From contig JARUPZ010000026.1 in NCBI GenBank assembly GCA_031213475.1, forward strand, positions 186,001 through 250,000: DNA of 64,000 bases. Direction: 5' to 3'. Below are positions 10,885 to 21,568 of the stretch, in pieces. A program made the position numbers and the translations under genes. Within the stretch, counting starts at the first letter, position 1; the number at the start of each line of letters is the position of its first letter. The notes under the pieces were generated by a model that had not been told where the DNA came from, searched no databases, and was given only the letters and a program-made list of their open reading frames with translations. Source of the DNA: Nereocystis luetkeana. Its lineage: Eukaryota > Sar > Phaeophyceae > Laminariales > Laminariaceae.

Positions 10885-11478
10885 GCAGAGTGGGTACGTG
10901 AAAGGTGACAGGCCAGTTTGATCTTCTTGACGCTCATTGCCTCATTGCATTCTGTAGGCACACTCCAGCTACGTTTCCTATGTTTCTGGGCTCAATTCAA
11001 CAATTAGTTGCGTTTCTTATACAGTAGTTCATTTCTTTATGTTTCTATCAATCGCTGCAGCTTCTTATCCCAGCGAATTGTCAAAAATGATCTCTCCTCA
11101 GGCTGTTTGTCCGCTCTCATCTCATCCCAGACCAAATACTAAATTAATTAATACGACCTGGTACCTGGTATTAATATGGCGCCGTCCGTGGTGGCTTGGT
11201 AGGTGGTTGGTCCGCGTCCCCATCAAGATCAATTTCGTGGGTTCAAGTCTCACCGATTGCATGCTCGTAGGGGCTTTTTCTTGCATAGAAAATTGATTGT
11301 TAATGGCGGAAAGCGCAAGAGCGTGAGTTATTAGGCTGGAAAGTAACAGTGACTGATTAAAACAAAAGAAAAAAGAAAAAAAAGTAGGGATTTTTCTGAG
11401 CCGTGATATTTAATAGCTGGCGATTGTTTTTCCATCATAGAATTGTGTGCATGAGAATTATAGGGATCATCTCACATC
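10885..11478. repeat. Repeat R3, copy 1 (host of a SINE)
   Basis: It matches 28945-29300: CGCTGCAGCTTCTTATCCCA, GCGAATTGTCAAAAA, GATCTCTCCTC and TCTCAGACCAA. The match is interrupted by a SINE1 copy (11179-11384), then resumes with GAGCCGTGAT and TTTTCCATCAT. Position 12215-12370 may be its continuation beyond a hAT insertion. Confidence 0.65.
11179..11384 (+). mobile_element. SINE1 (tRNA-derived), shortened copy
   Basis: The tRNA-like head has an A-box-like GTGGCTTGGTAGG (11191-11203) and a B box GGTTCAAGTCTCACC (11239-11253). The body lacks the central domain seen in other copies. It ends in an A/G-rich tail. The sister R3 copy near 29215 has no SINE here, so this is an insertion. A pair of CCTGGTA words lies just upstream. 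Confidence 0.75.
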
Positions 11479-11485
11479 TCAATAC

Positions 11486-12097
11486 TAGAGTTGCACCCCG
11501 GCCTCGAAATTTGGAACCGGGTACCCGACCGGGTGGGGGGCGGTTGAGGCGGAACCGGAACCGGGTACCCGGGCCCCGGAAGACACGGGTACCCGGGTAC
11601 CCGGGTTACCATACACTTTTTGCCCCCCTTTTAGCGTTTCAGCGGCGGCGGATGAGGCGGACAGGGGTATCTGGGTACCCGGGTACCCGAGTACCCGGGT
11701 TACCATACACTATTTGCTCCCCTTTTTGCGTTTGAGCGGTGGCGTGGTAAGGCGGACACGGGTACCCGGGTACCCGGGTTACCATACACTATTTGCTCCC
11801 CTTGCAGCTTTGGAGCGGCGGCGTGGAAAGCAAGGCAGCTAATTAATAGGGGTATTCTCTATTCTCGGTCTGTAGTCTGCAGGGGCGAGAGGCGAGAGTC
11901 TAGACGCACAGCCACTGCAGTGTAAATCAACGTATACCCCAGTCTGGGCCTCCGTATAGAACAATTGACGGGTGCCCGGGTACCCGGGGTACAAATACCC
12001 GCGGTTCCGTGAGTTGGACCGGGGCGGTTCCGGTTCCGACGGTTCCAGGTACCCGCCACCGGGTACCCGGTTCTCAGTCAGACGGGGTGCAACTCTA
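11486..12097. mobile_element. hAT-A, non-autonomous hAT element, copy 1
   Basis: 612 bp, ends TAGAGTTGCACCCCG (11486-11500) and its inverse ending at 12097. A perfect 8-bp target duplication CTCAATAC lies at 11478-11485 and 12098-12105. Terminal TAGAG and an 8-bp duplication are hAT hallmarks. The interior holds tandem units of about 90 bp with CGGGTACCCGGGTACC, TTACCATACACTATTTGC and GAGCGG.GGCG. It encodes no transposase. Confidence 0.88.
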
Positions 12098-12214
12098 CTC
12101 AATACCGTACTGCTAGCTGTAGACACATTCAAGGCTCCGCTTACGTACGTACCGGGTAAGCGTCATGTTTTCCCAAAAGAAAGTAACTATTGAATATCTA
12201 AAATTACAGAGCCG

Positions 12215-13870
12215 CATTTACGGCGATGTCTAAACCTCAGCACAACCGGTTTCTTTCAGGCAGAAACATCGAGAAATGATGTAAGAAATTGGATTTACAG
12301 AGTCTATGGTTTCCTTGATCAACGCGATAATTTCATACAGCGGGCAGAAATCCACCCCAGAAAGGTGGAAGGAGATGTGGAAGATTGAATAACAGAGGAA
12401 GTATGGGGTTTGTGGAGAGGTATTGAATCGTTGGCATGCTTGAATAGAGGGGATGTGGCAAGAGGGTGGTAGAGTTGTTGACGGGTGGGTGCAGTTTAGC
12501 TGGTTGAACTGGGAAGACAGAGGCTTCGAAGGGTTGAAACGGTAAGGAAGAAGACCATCTATTTCTCTGTTGTACTCCTGCTCGCGGTGTGTAGGAGCAG
12601 GGGTTTGGCATGCGGCAAGAGGTCGGCGAGTTGGAAGAAGAAGACTGCAATGGCAACTGCTGCTGTAGACGCGGAGCATGGTGCCGGGGCAGTCGATCGA
12701 TGCAGATGCTATTGATAGTACGGAGGCGGAGAACGCCGCTGCTGTTCTTGTTGCGGCTGCTGCCGGCGAGGACGTGGCGCTTGCTGGAGGTGAGGTCGAG
12801 GGGGATGGGGCAAATGTAGCCATTGGCGAGGGTGCAGGAGCAAGGTTAGGGTGGGATAGGGGGTCAGCAGGGTGGTGTCGCCGGTTTCGTTGTTCGGATA
12901 CGGATACCGATACCGGCGGTAGATCAGACCCAAGAAAATTCCCTCCGCATATCTACGATCATCGAACAGCTCGCGGTTGCTCTTCCAGCGAATCAAGGGC
13001 TGCCTAAGCGAGTCAACGCTTTGCAACACCAACAACCTGGAGTCGGAGTGGGAGCTCAACAGGCGGGGGGGGAGGCCGATCTCAGGGGGACGGGATGGTC
13101 GTCTTGTCGCATGGCCACCGAAGAGAAAGAGGCGGCAAAGCGACGCATTAAGGGCATGGGGCAAGGATAGTACATCTGGTGGTGAACGACGTTGTGTTAG
13201 AAGATTTTGGCAACGCACTTGCGCACGGGGTCCGCATCGATCAGTTCGTGCCGAAGAAGGGGGTTTGGGGGGGTTCGGTGGAGAAAGGGATGATGCCGTC
13301 GGCGGTGAAGGTGTTTGTGGGCGTGGCATAAGGGGTCGGAGACGTAGCTGCCGCCGTCGGTCCGCCAATGCTGGGTCAGAGTGTTCCAGTTTTGGAGACG
13401 CCGGGATTTCCGAGGGCTCGCTCTGCTATTGATGGAACTATTAATAGGGGGGTGCAGCAAGAGGTGGTGTTTCGTTTAGTGACGGGGGGAACAACAACAA
13501 AAAAGAGGAGTGGAGGCGCAGGAGGCCCGCCGGGGAAGGAGTGCTGTACCCGCGGCAACCGGCACAAGCGACACAAGCGCGTCGGTATTCAACGAGAGCA
13601 AGAGAGTTGACAGCGTCTGGATGCCAACGCGGTACGTGCATTTAACAGCACTGCCAAGGGGGGGCGGGTGGCATCGGCCGGTTTCGCGTCTGGGGGTGGT
13701 TTCGGACGACGTGGAGGAGGGAGGGAGCGGAAGGGGAGCGGGAGGGGGGGCGACGTCAGGGTATTTTTTCGGTTCGGCTCCGTGGTTTTTTGGTGGCCGG
13801 GAGCTGGGTGGTATTTTTTGAGGATGAGGACACGGGCTCCGTTTCGTTTACTTGGCAAACAACGAGACGA
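12215..13870. other. Decayed coding-like region, possibly an old retroelement
   Basis: GC-rich from about 12600, with several overlapping frames of ordinary protein-like composition. Its left end (12215-12370) is shared with 29430-29600, and 12340-12620 resembles 14880-15120, so the region is repeated. I do not recognise a domain. It could be an old, broken retroelement or a transposon gene. It looks broken in several places and is treated as a fossil. Confidence 0.35.
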
Positions 13871-14556
13871 CTAGCAGGAGATGTACTGCAGGGGGGGAGA
13901 TGGGGACCAACGTGGAGAACTACTAACTTGGACGGATCGTCTAGGTCGTTGGAACACCCGGGTACGCCTTTCCCAAAGTCTCTTCGCCGGGGGGTGTGAT
14001 GGGTGAGTGGAATATTACCAGTATACCAAGTATTACTTGTGATATACTACCTGGTAAACCGGTATGTTTAACATCCTGGAAGAGTGAACGACGATTCGGA
14101 ACAAAAAAAGGGATTGGATGGTGGTTTGTTTTTATTCTTGGTTTGTGTAGTGACAGTCTTTTTTTCTTCTTCTGTTGATTTTTTCATGGTGGTTTTATCA
14201 GGAACATGGGTTTTCAAACGGCTGAAAATACGAGTTCCTCGCTCTCGTCTGCGGTGTTTGCCTCAGCTTACGGAATACGTGAAACAATTGAACAGCAGCA
14301 GCAGCAGCACAGCAGGGCTTGCTTGTCCCCGAGCCGGACTAATCTTCAACGTTCGGAATATCTGTAGGCATTCGTTTGGGAGGCATTATGAAGTTGTGCA
14401 CCGCAACTCGTGTGCGATGTCGGAAGCTTTCCTGCGACAGGCTGCCGATTATACGTGAGGCTGTCGGTTGGGTCAGTTGTGCTGGATGCCCCTCACCGCC
14501 ACCGGCTTTTGCTGCTCTTGTAGGGTGATGGCTGTCAGTTCATACTACGCCGAGAA

Positions 14557-14578
14557 GGTTAGGGTTAGGGTTGGGGGT
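14557..14578. repeat. Interstitial telomere-like TTAGGG repeat
   Basis: It contains GGTTAGGGTTAGGGTTGGGG. Similar tracts occur at 15688-15720 and 20697-20720. These are too short to be a chromosome end. Confidence 0.7.
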
Positions 14579-15687
14579 TTAGAATCTAGCACGACGCTTC
14601 TGCTGCAGATCTGTGGCTGCTTCTGCTGCTTGCTGCTGCAGAGTTTGGCTGTATGTTGGGCGTCCTTGCTGGACCAGAATGTGCCACAATATGAACATGA
14701 CAACAAAATGCCCGGAATCTTACTGCCAAGTAATATCATGCGTGCTTCGTCCGAAAAGTGCCCAAGTACTTATTTTGGGGGAGAACCTATTTTTCGCTGA
14801 ACGTGACATCTGACATCTGACGTATGACATCTGACTTAATATTAAGGAAAGAAAAGGATGGGCTCTAAAGAATTGGGTTTTTCACCGAAAACGTGAGAGA
14901 TTGAACGGAGGAAATCGGGGGTTTATCGAGAGGTGTTACATCGTTGAAAAGAGGGGATGGGCAAGAGGGTCATAGAGTCGACGGGTTCAGATGGTTGAGC
15001 TGGGAAGACAGAGGCGGGAAAGGCTTGAGATAAAAAGGATCACGACCGTACGAGCATAGTACGGAGGTCTACTCGTGGGTGTGGACGAGCAGGGGTCTGG
15101 CGATGGGTATCAAATATGTCAGGAGACATATCAAGCAAGGCAAAACGTGTGCTGTCAGGGGTGTAAGGCCGAGTGTTCCACACTAAAAGCTACTAGCTTG
15201 GTGTCAGTCGAGGCATGTCAAGGCGAAAGCTGCTGTCTGGCAAGGGGTGAAAACCCTGTCTCCTGACATTTTTTGCTGGGTAGAGAGGTCGTCGAGTTCA
15301 TAGAAGGTGGCCGCGAGGAACATTGATGCGGCGCGATGGTGGGACGGTCAAAAACACCCGTAGACCGTAGACTGCTCAGTATGCTCCCCTTCGTTTTCCA
15401 AGAGTTTTCTTGTCTTGAACATCACTTCTCCGTTTCTGCAGAGTTGTACAGCAGCAGTAGGATGGATGACTGTTAGTCCATATTGCTAGTTCTGATAGTA
15501 TCACGATTTTTCACCAAAAATCTTCGAAGATCCTGTTTTCTGCCCCGGTTATGTTTCTGACTTAAAAATTGCTTAGCGCGGTCTGCACTTCGGAACCGTG
15601 GTCCGTTGTTGAGAAATTGCCTGGTTCGATGCTATCGCGGCGCAACCGCGTTCATGGCCAGTTTTGGACCGTTTTGGCTGCGGTTTG

Positions 15688-15720
15688 GGGTCAGGGTCAG
15701 GGTTAGGGTTAGGGTTGGGT
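15688..15720. repeat. Interstitial telomere-like TTAGGG/TCAGGG repeat
   Basis: GGGTCAGGG words change into TTAGGGTTAGGGTTGGG over about 33 bases. Confidence 0.7.
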
Positions 15721-17150
15721 CTTCGCCGGTACCCTGATCCCAACAGTATCCAAATTACCTGAACAGCCTATCAACCTGAAAATCCGAGCTCACAGATTGT
15801 AATGGGACATCCCCGGTTCTAACAATCTTATTTTTGACCCTCCAGAGAAAAGCGATTGGCAGCGCCAAAACTCAAACTGATGTCCTGGAGAAACTGTAAA
15901 CTGCAAGAAAGCTCTCGGAGAACTTGAGGGAGCATTCTGAGCAGTCTACCGGTGTTTTTGACTGTCCCGCCGAGTAAAACCCGTAAGTTCGGTCTAAATA
16001 CTCAGTTCCTGGAGCCCTTAAATATTTTCACATATTATTAGCTGGTCCAAGTACTTCTTTTGGCGTCGCATAAGACGCGATCGACGTTTTTTTCTGGTGA
16101 TCTTCCCTAAATTTGCACCAAGTACAATTTTGCAGTGTTGAGTGTCTGTTATGTGCTTCTGATTTTGGAAACTGGTTTTGTATAGCATTGGTCGGTCTTG
16201 TCTGTCTCAAAGGAAACAAAGCCAACGCGCCCGCCGCGGCGCCGCGAGCGTGGTCTCGGCACGCAAGTTTGGGCGTATTTTCGCCGGCGACGTCGAATCG
16301 CTGCTGCTGCTGCTGCTGCTATCGCTTCCATGTGAGGGAGAAGCCATACGTTACACGAGCGCCGTAGCCCGCAGCTACAGCTTGGCGCAGGTGTGATGCT
16401 TGGACCTTGGTGACGAAGATACATACTCGGCACATTGGCATTGACAGCAGGGCTACTGGTGTTGTGGTGATAGTGCACGGCATTCGAGTAACATTTCAGG
16501 TACTGGAGGGACGAGAGACCGCTGGGAACCGGGCTCAGTTCTAAGAGGATTCGCTGATTTTTCGCGCCTTATTTAGGAACTGAATCCAACAATCTGAACG
16601 ATTTCCTGTCCCATACTACACAGATGATTCTGTTTTTTGGGCTTCGGAGATCGATGTAAAAGCCAGAAATCACGGCGCAATTTTTTCCCGTAGTTGTTGG
16701 TCTCAGCGAAAATTGTGTGTGTGTGTGTGTGTGTGTGTCGCACCGATGTATAATGTCGTAGAAGCCGACGGGCTCCCTGCGTTGGGCATCTCGCGTGGAA
16801 GATTCCGAAACCTCGCTGGTACGCCGATGACGCAGGGCGGCGGCGGGTCGCATCACCCCCGGAATATGAACAGAGTTTCCACAAAAAACGGCGGCTGGCG
16901 ATTTTGGGAGCAGGGGACTGGATACTGGATATATGCGACTGAAGGACGTTTGATGACAACAACCCAGCCAGGAATCTCCGCATTGCGGGAGGAATTGTAC
17001 GGTATAGTGCCTTTCTTGCTTCGTTCGGCGTTTCCGAATCGACCTCGTTCCTTATCTCGAGTTAGCGTCAATTGTTGATGTTTCTTACGTTGCTATTTTT
17101 CATTTTGTTGGCCAGTTTGAGCTGTTCTTCTTCAATCGAAGTCCTTATTT

Positions 17151-17266
17151 TTATTACGGGGGACCGTATCAAATAGGACCTGCGGTGCATACGAAAACCT
17201 TTATATTTCGTTATTTTTACTATTATTAGCAATATTTGGTCCTATTTACTGTGGTCCCCCGTAATA
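17151..17266. mobile_element. TA-flanked MITE, copy 1
   Basis: About 116 bp with inverted ends TATTACGGGGGACC and GGTCCCCCGTAATA, and inner AATAGGACC/GGTCCTATT. The interior is AT-rich with AATATTTGG. TA lies at both ends, which fits a Tc1/mariner-like or other TA-targeting origin. Confidence 0.75.
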
Positions 17267-17322
17267 GCAAAATGTCGAGCCTCAATTTCTCACCGACATA
17301 GTTCTCATCAGCGGGGCCCTAG

Positions 17323-17416
17323 CCCTTTTAGTTAGTACCGCAGTTCCGTTTTAGGGACAAACCGGTCAAATTCTAAGTATATTTTCCCCTGGACGGGACT
17401 ACGATCCTAAAAGGGT
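17323..17416. mobile_element. piggyBac-like MITE, copy 2
   Basis: Inverted ends CCCTTTTAG and CCTAAAAGGG, inner GCAGTTCCGTTTTAGGGACA and GGACGGGACTACGATC. The flanks are not clear TTAA. Confidence 0.6.
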
Positions 17417-17679
17417 CTACAAGAGTGTACGGCCAACCACTCGCAACGTATTGTACTCGCGTACCTGGTATTCTAGTATACGCCGCGCAGCACAGAGTAG
17501 TATATTGGCTGGTATTATACATGATACATGCTATGATCTTTACCGTCATGGCCTCACAGCAGCCACGTGACTATCTGTCGAAGCATACCAGATATAGAGT
17601 ACTGCTGTAGTGGGCACTTGGTACTGCTTGTAGCTCGGAACCACGTGCACAACCCGAAGGGCCGGGCAGGAGATGTTCA

Positions 17680-17962
17680 ACATCCTCACGGGTCAGGTCG
17701 GGTCGGGTCAAGAATTTTTCAATTTTCGCGGGTCGAGTCGGGTCGAGTCGGGTCGGGTCGAGTCGAGAGATCTGAAAATCTCACGGGTCGGGTCGGGTCG
17801 GGTCGGGTCGGGTCGGGTCAGGAGATTTTCAAATTCCGCGGGTCGGGTCGCTTCAGGCAGGAGGTGTTCAACATCTCATGGGTCAGGTCGGGTCGGGTTA
17901 AAAGGTTTTCAAATCTCGAGGGTTGGGTCGGGTCAGACTCGACCTGGCCTGGCCCGTGAGGT
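17680..17962. repeat. GGGTC short-word cluster
   Basis: Dozens of GGGTC/GAGTC words, separated every 60-75 bases by AATTTTC-, GAAAATCTC- or TTCAAAT-type spacers. The right edge runs into AACGGCCCTG (17978-17987), which reads CAGGGCCGTT on the other strand and looks like a hAT-type end. A matching left end was not found. Confidence 0.6.
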
Positions 17963-18189
17963 TTTCTTGATCCGCGAACGGCCCTGGTAGTTACGTCATT
18001 ACGTCATTACCGATTCCAGCTGAATGTCACGACCGCTCCCCATTGCCGCTACCGAAAACATGGCAAGGCTTGTAAACGAAGGGGATACATGCTTGTCATC
18101 CCCGGTCTAGGAAAATCGGTGTCCTTTTGTATATACCAGGTACTGAAGCCGACGATTCTGTGATTGGAGAATGAAACAGGATTTGCCAG

Positions 18190-18605
18190 CACCTTCCCAG
18201 ACTTTTCCTCCCGGGGACGCTAAAAAATGTCATAACACCTTCCCAGACTTTTCCTCCCGGGGACGCTAAAAAATGTCCCCTGCTCTCTCCACGAACTGTT
18301 GCTCAATTTTTTAGAGGGGTCTCTATGGGATTGACCGACTCTGCAGGCCCGGAATCGAACGATGGCCGACTGGCCCAGTTTCGTTTAGCAGTCCGATTTC
18401 TGGTCATCGTACAACTGAACGGCTTTGGTCAAAGTATCGAAACTGGGCCAGTTCGCCGTTGGTTGGAAGATCGCTGGAAGTTCGAGCCTGAAAATCGACC
18501 AATCCCACAAGATTATTGTCGAAAAATGTCCACTAGCTCGTTGAGAGAGCGGGAGACAGTCTTTCACGTCCCCGGGAGATGAAGACTACGAAGGTCTTGA
18601 CAACT
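18190..18605. mobile_element. Foldback (inverted-repeat) element
   Basis: Arms of about 150-170 bp pair with each other. CTGGCCCAGTTTCG (18370-18383) is perfectly inverted at 18438-18451. Outward from there GGGATTGACCGA, CTGCTCTCTCCACGA and TCCCGGGGACG all have inverted partners by 18590. The left outer end is duplicated as a 46-bp tandem (CACCTTCCCAGACTTTTCC at 18190 and 18236). No shared coding frame. Confidence 0.65.
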
Positions 18606-18734
18606 TCCGTTTCTTCTTCCGATCCCCTAATTGCCGGCCTGAACACCAATCAAGGGATCAAGGAGCTTTTGTTCTGTGTCACCCGCGCGCGGGAAATTAA
18701 ACAATATCTACTGTAATACTGGGACGCAAATATG

Positions 18735-19130
18735 ACGGAGTGTGTTCGTATACCGGTACCCGGGTATGTTTTGTGGTCGTACCGAACTTACCGAAGTGAC
18801 GGGTACTGATATTGATCGTAGCGAACTTCCCGGTATCGAGTTGTTTCCGAACCGAACCATACCGGGGTGTTAAATAGGGTATTGACTGGACCACTTCGGC
18901 GCAGTAAACACCCCCGCTATACCCTTACCGGCATACCTGGTATCGGGTATTGATGTTGAGGTCGTACCGAAGTTACGAAAGTGTCGGATACCGGTATTGA
19001 GGTCTTACCGAACTTAACGAAGTGCCGGATTCCGCAATGGACTTCGTACCTAACCGTACCGGGGTGTTCGGTAGGGTGTTACGGCCGTACCGAGCCTTTC
19101 CGAAGACTTGGGTAGGGTGTTCACCGGGAA
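18735..19130. repeat. TACCGAACTTACCGAAGTG short-word cluster
   Basis: Irregular repeats of GTACCGAACTTACCGAAGTG, GGTACTGATATTGA and GGTGTT-type words. It resembles the other short-word clusters in organisation but uses a different word. Confidence 0.55.
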
Positions 19131-19754
19131 AATATCCCGGGCGTACTTTTGGTACGTACCTTTACTAGCAGAGCAGACCGTTGCAGAAATATATACAGAC
19201 GACTTGGTAGACATAACGACAAGGCCGGTCTTGCACAGTCATTCGTAGGCTGTGCGTTACTATACAGCAGGTATATATATTTTTTTGTGATAACGGAGTG
19301 CTCCAATGTTGAAGGTTCATGCAAGCACATTCTAGATGCCGGTAGAACAAGTGCGAAACATCGGATCGAAAACAAGGAAACAGGTGCTGAAAAGTGTCCC
19401 GGATTCTGACTGCAGCACGGCCACACCAACGAACGAGAATACCACATTTCTCCTGCCAATCTCGAGGACGCGAAAGACAAATCGCCAGGGATTCCCAATT
19501 TCAATGGAGGCGTTTTCCTATGGGGAATAGGTGAATGCATCTTATTCAGAGCCGTTCTTTACGAACAAAAAAAAACATCCCGATTCGTGACTTTTTGGCA
19601 TGACAAACTACAGCAGTATCACGATTCCGTGAAATTTCAGTTAAAACGAAAAAAGCTGAGAAAAACGTCGCGTTTCGTGATATTTTCAAATTGGAAAAAT
19701 TCCGATATTTCAAATCCAACGGTTTCGGCGGGTGGAGGCAACTCTTGCGAGTGA

Positions 19755-19930
19755 GACACGGCCAGGCCGGGCCGGGCCGACCGCGCCTGGCCCGGCCCGT
19801 GGTTTGTTGGAATCACGGGCCGAAGCCCGACCCAGCCTGCGAAATTCCAATCTTACCGACCGTCGGCCAAGGCCAGTTGGCGAGATTCCACCTCGCAGGC
19901 CGTCTGCCCGACCTGGCCTGCTACATTCTC
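19755..19930. repeat. GGGCCGGGCC short-word cluster
   Basis: GGCCAGGCCGGGCCGGGCC words and their inverses lie within a wider region (19547-20310) whose flanks repeat ACGATTC/GATTCGTGA words. CAGAGCCGTTC at 19547 and GAATGGCTCTTG ending 20313 are rough inverses and could be element ends. Confidence 0.45.
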
Positions 19931-20696
19931 AGATCATTTTCGCTATACTGTCTTCGGCCTGTAGCTCCTCCTGCTTCAAATTTCGAGACCACAACGCGCT
20001 CGTTAGCCCGCGCCCAGCGGTGTCTTTTAATTTCGAGACCACACATTGCCCACCAGCGGCGTACGAAGCAGAGTCTGCCATGCCCCTGGAACTACCTTCG
20101 GATACCGTTGGTGCGCGCGGGTTGCGTAGTGCCTTGATCAGGCGTATTTCGAGACACGACGAAAGTCACGGATCGTGTTTTTTTTTTTTTGTAGCAGGGA
20201 AGGGCTAAAAATATTGGGCCATGATTTGTGAGTTGTTTCTTCACGATTCACGACTGAAAAATTACGATTCCAGACCAAAAGCTCACGATTCGTTTTTTTC
20301 GGAATGGCTCTTGTAAGACGAGAACGGGTAGGTCAACACTGTTACTGATAGCGTTCCTTTCCTTGTGCTTCACAACAGGTCGGAGGTTCAAATCTAGGAA
20401 AGCTATTGTGTGTGCGTTTTTTTCGGGTGGCATTTGTTACCCGGACCTATAGCGGGTAAGACACCACTTAAAACACGGTAAAAACACGCTCCTGCTGCTC
20501 CAGCTACGGTACTGGTCTGAAACGTCGGCACTCCGGTCGTTTTGTGCGTGGCATCGGGTACCTTGTTAACAACGTTGATTATTAGTTTATTTGCCATGCG
20601 ACAACGTACGTGTACAGGGTGTGAAGAAACGTCAATTTGGTGTCCAGGCTCAATGTCCTATTTTTTCCGACCGTAATCTGTCTGTATTGTGTACCA

Positions 20697-20720
20697 GGTT
20701 AGGGTTAGAGTTAGGGTTCC
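20697..20720. repeat. Interstitial telomere-like repeat
   Basis: Three TTAGGG-type units (one TTAGAG), immediately after an ACCAGGT word. Confidence 0.6.
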
Positions 20721-20829
20721 ACTACTGGACCGTTGTTGGGCTGCTTCTCCTAACCCGATTTTACTTTTATTCGTGCAAATCTGAGCTTATAATTAATGTT
20801 TCCAAACTGCGGGCGCCCACTGCTTGTTG

Positions 20830-20944
20830 TATTTACGGAGGACCATACTAAATAGGACCGACCTACGGCACACACAAAAAAACTTTGTAAATACTTATTT
20901 TTACCAACAATATTTGGTCCTATTTACTACGGGCTCCCGTAGTA
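20830..20944. mobile_element. TA-flanked MITE, copy 2
   Basis: Diverged ends TATTTACGGAGGACC and GGGCTCCCGTAGTA, with the conserved inner AAATAGGACC and AATATTTGGTCCTATTTAC. Confidence 0.7.
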
Positions 20945-21349
20945 TTAATTGTGCCTTTACCAATCACACCATCCACATCTATTAATGGGAGGGACTCCGG
21001 AACCCACTGACCTCACAAATAGATGTGACCAATCAGACGTGAGTATCTGAGGAAACTACAGACAGACAGACAGACAGCAGTAGCAGTAGACCGAAAACGC
21101 GAAGCCCCTTTTGAATACCTCTATATATATACTGCAATCACGTCTACCCCCCTTTTCCTAATCTGCCTGTAATTTCCGCCCCCCCCCCTGCACCTTCTAC
21201 CCTCTGACACCTCTTGCTGCACGAGCCAACTTCTCTCCGATCAAATTACAGACAGCAGTCCGCTGTGTTCGTACTAAATCGCCCGTTTTGACTGCAAAAA
21301 CGCGCAGCAGGTTGTGCGGTCCGGCTGCGCAATACCTGCCACTGCTTTT

Positions 21350-21438
21350 CCCTCTTAGGACCGCAGTCCCGTTTTGGGAACGATCTAGCTGGAATTTGAC
21401 TGGTTTGTCCCTAAAACGGGACTGCAGGCCTAACAGGG
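21350..21438. mobile_element. piggyBac-like MITE, copy 3
   Basis: CCCTCTTAGGACCGCAGTCC at the left and GGGACTGCAGGCCTAACAGG at the right. TTAA flanks are not preserved. Confidence 0.6.
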
Positions 21439-21568
21439 TTGGCGTACCCTTAGTAGCAGGAGGGTCCCCCCACACCGCCCTGCTTCCTCTGTAGCGGTAT
21501 TCGCTCTTCACCTCACGCCGTGTACCTATCACGCCGTTATCAACTCACCGCAAGATAGTTGTATTTTC

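Larger units (their letters stand above)
13871..17150. other. No intact gene recognised
   Basis: Mixed sequence with short frames, a CAG run at 14292-14310, a GCT run near 16301-16320 and a GT-dinucleotide run at 16713-16738. Positions 14880-15120 are related to 12340-12620. Confidence 0.5.

Noticed and set aside
12709-13368. 219-codon minus-strand frame rich in Pro, Arg and Ser
   Set aside because: It is the complement of a G-rich repeat-related region, has no domain, and several other frames are open over the same bases.
17567-17990. Arg/Gly/Ser repeat protein in the GGGTC cluster
   Set aside because: A pentanucleotide array is open in several frames. No conserved start or splice context.
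19547-20313. hAT element with CAGAGCCGTTC ends
   Set aside because: The ends are only roughly inverse and the flanks show no 8-bp duplication, so only the inner repeat cluster is listed.
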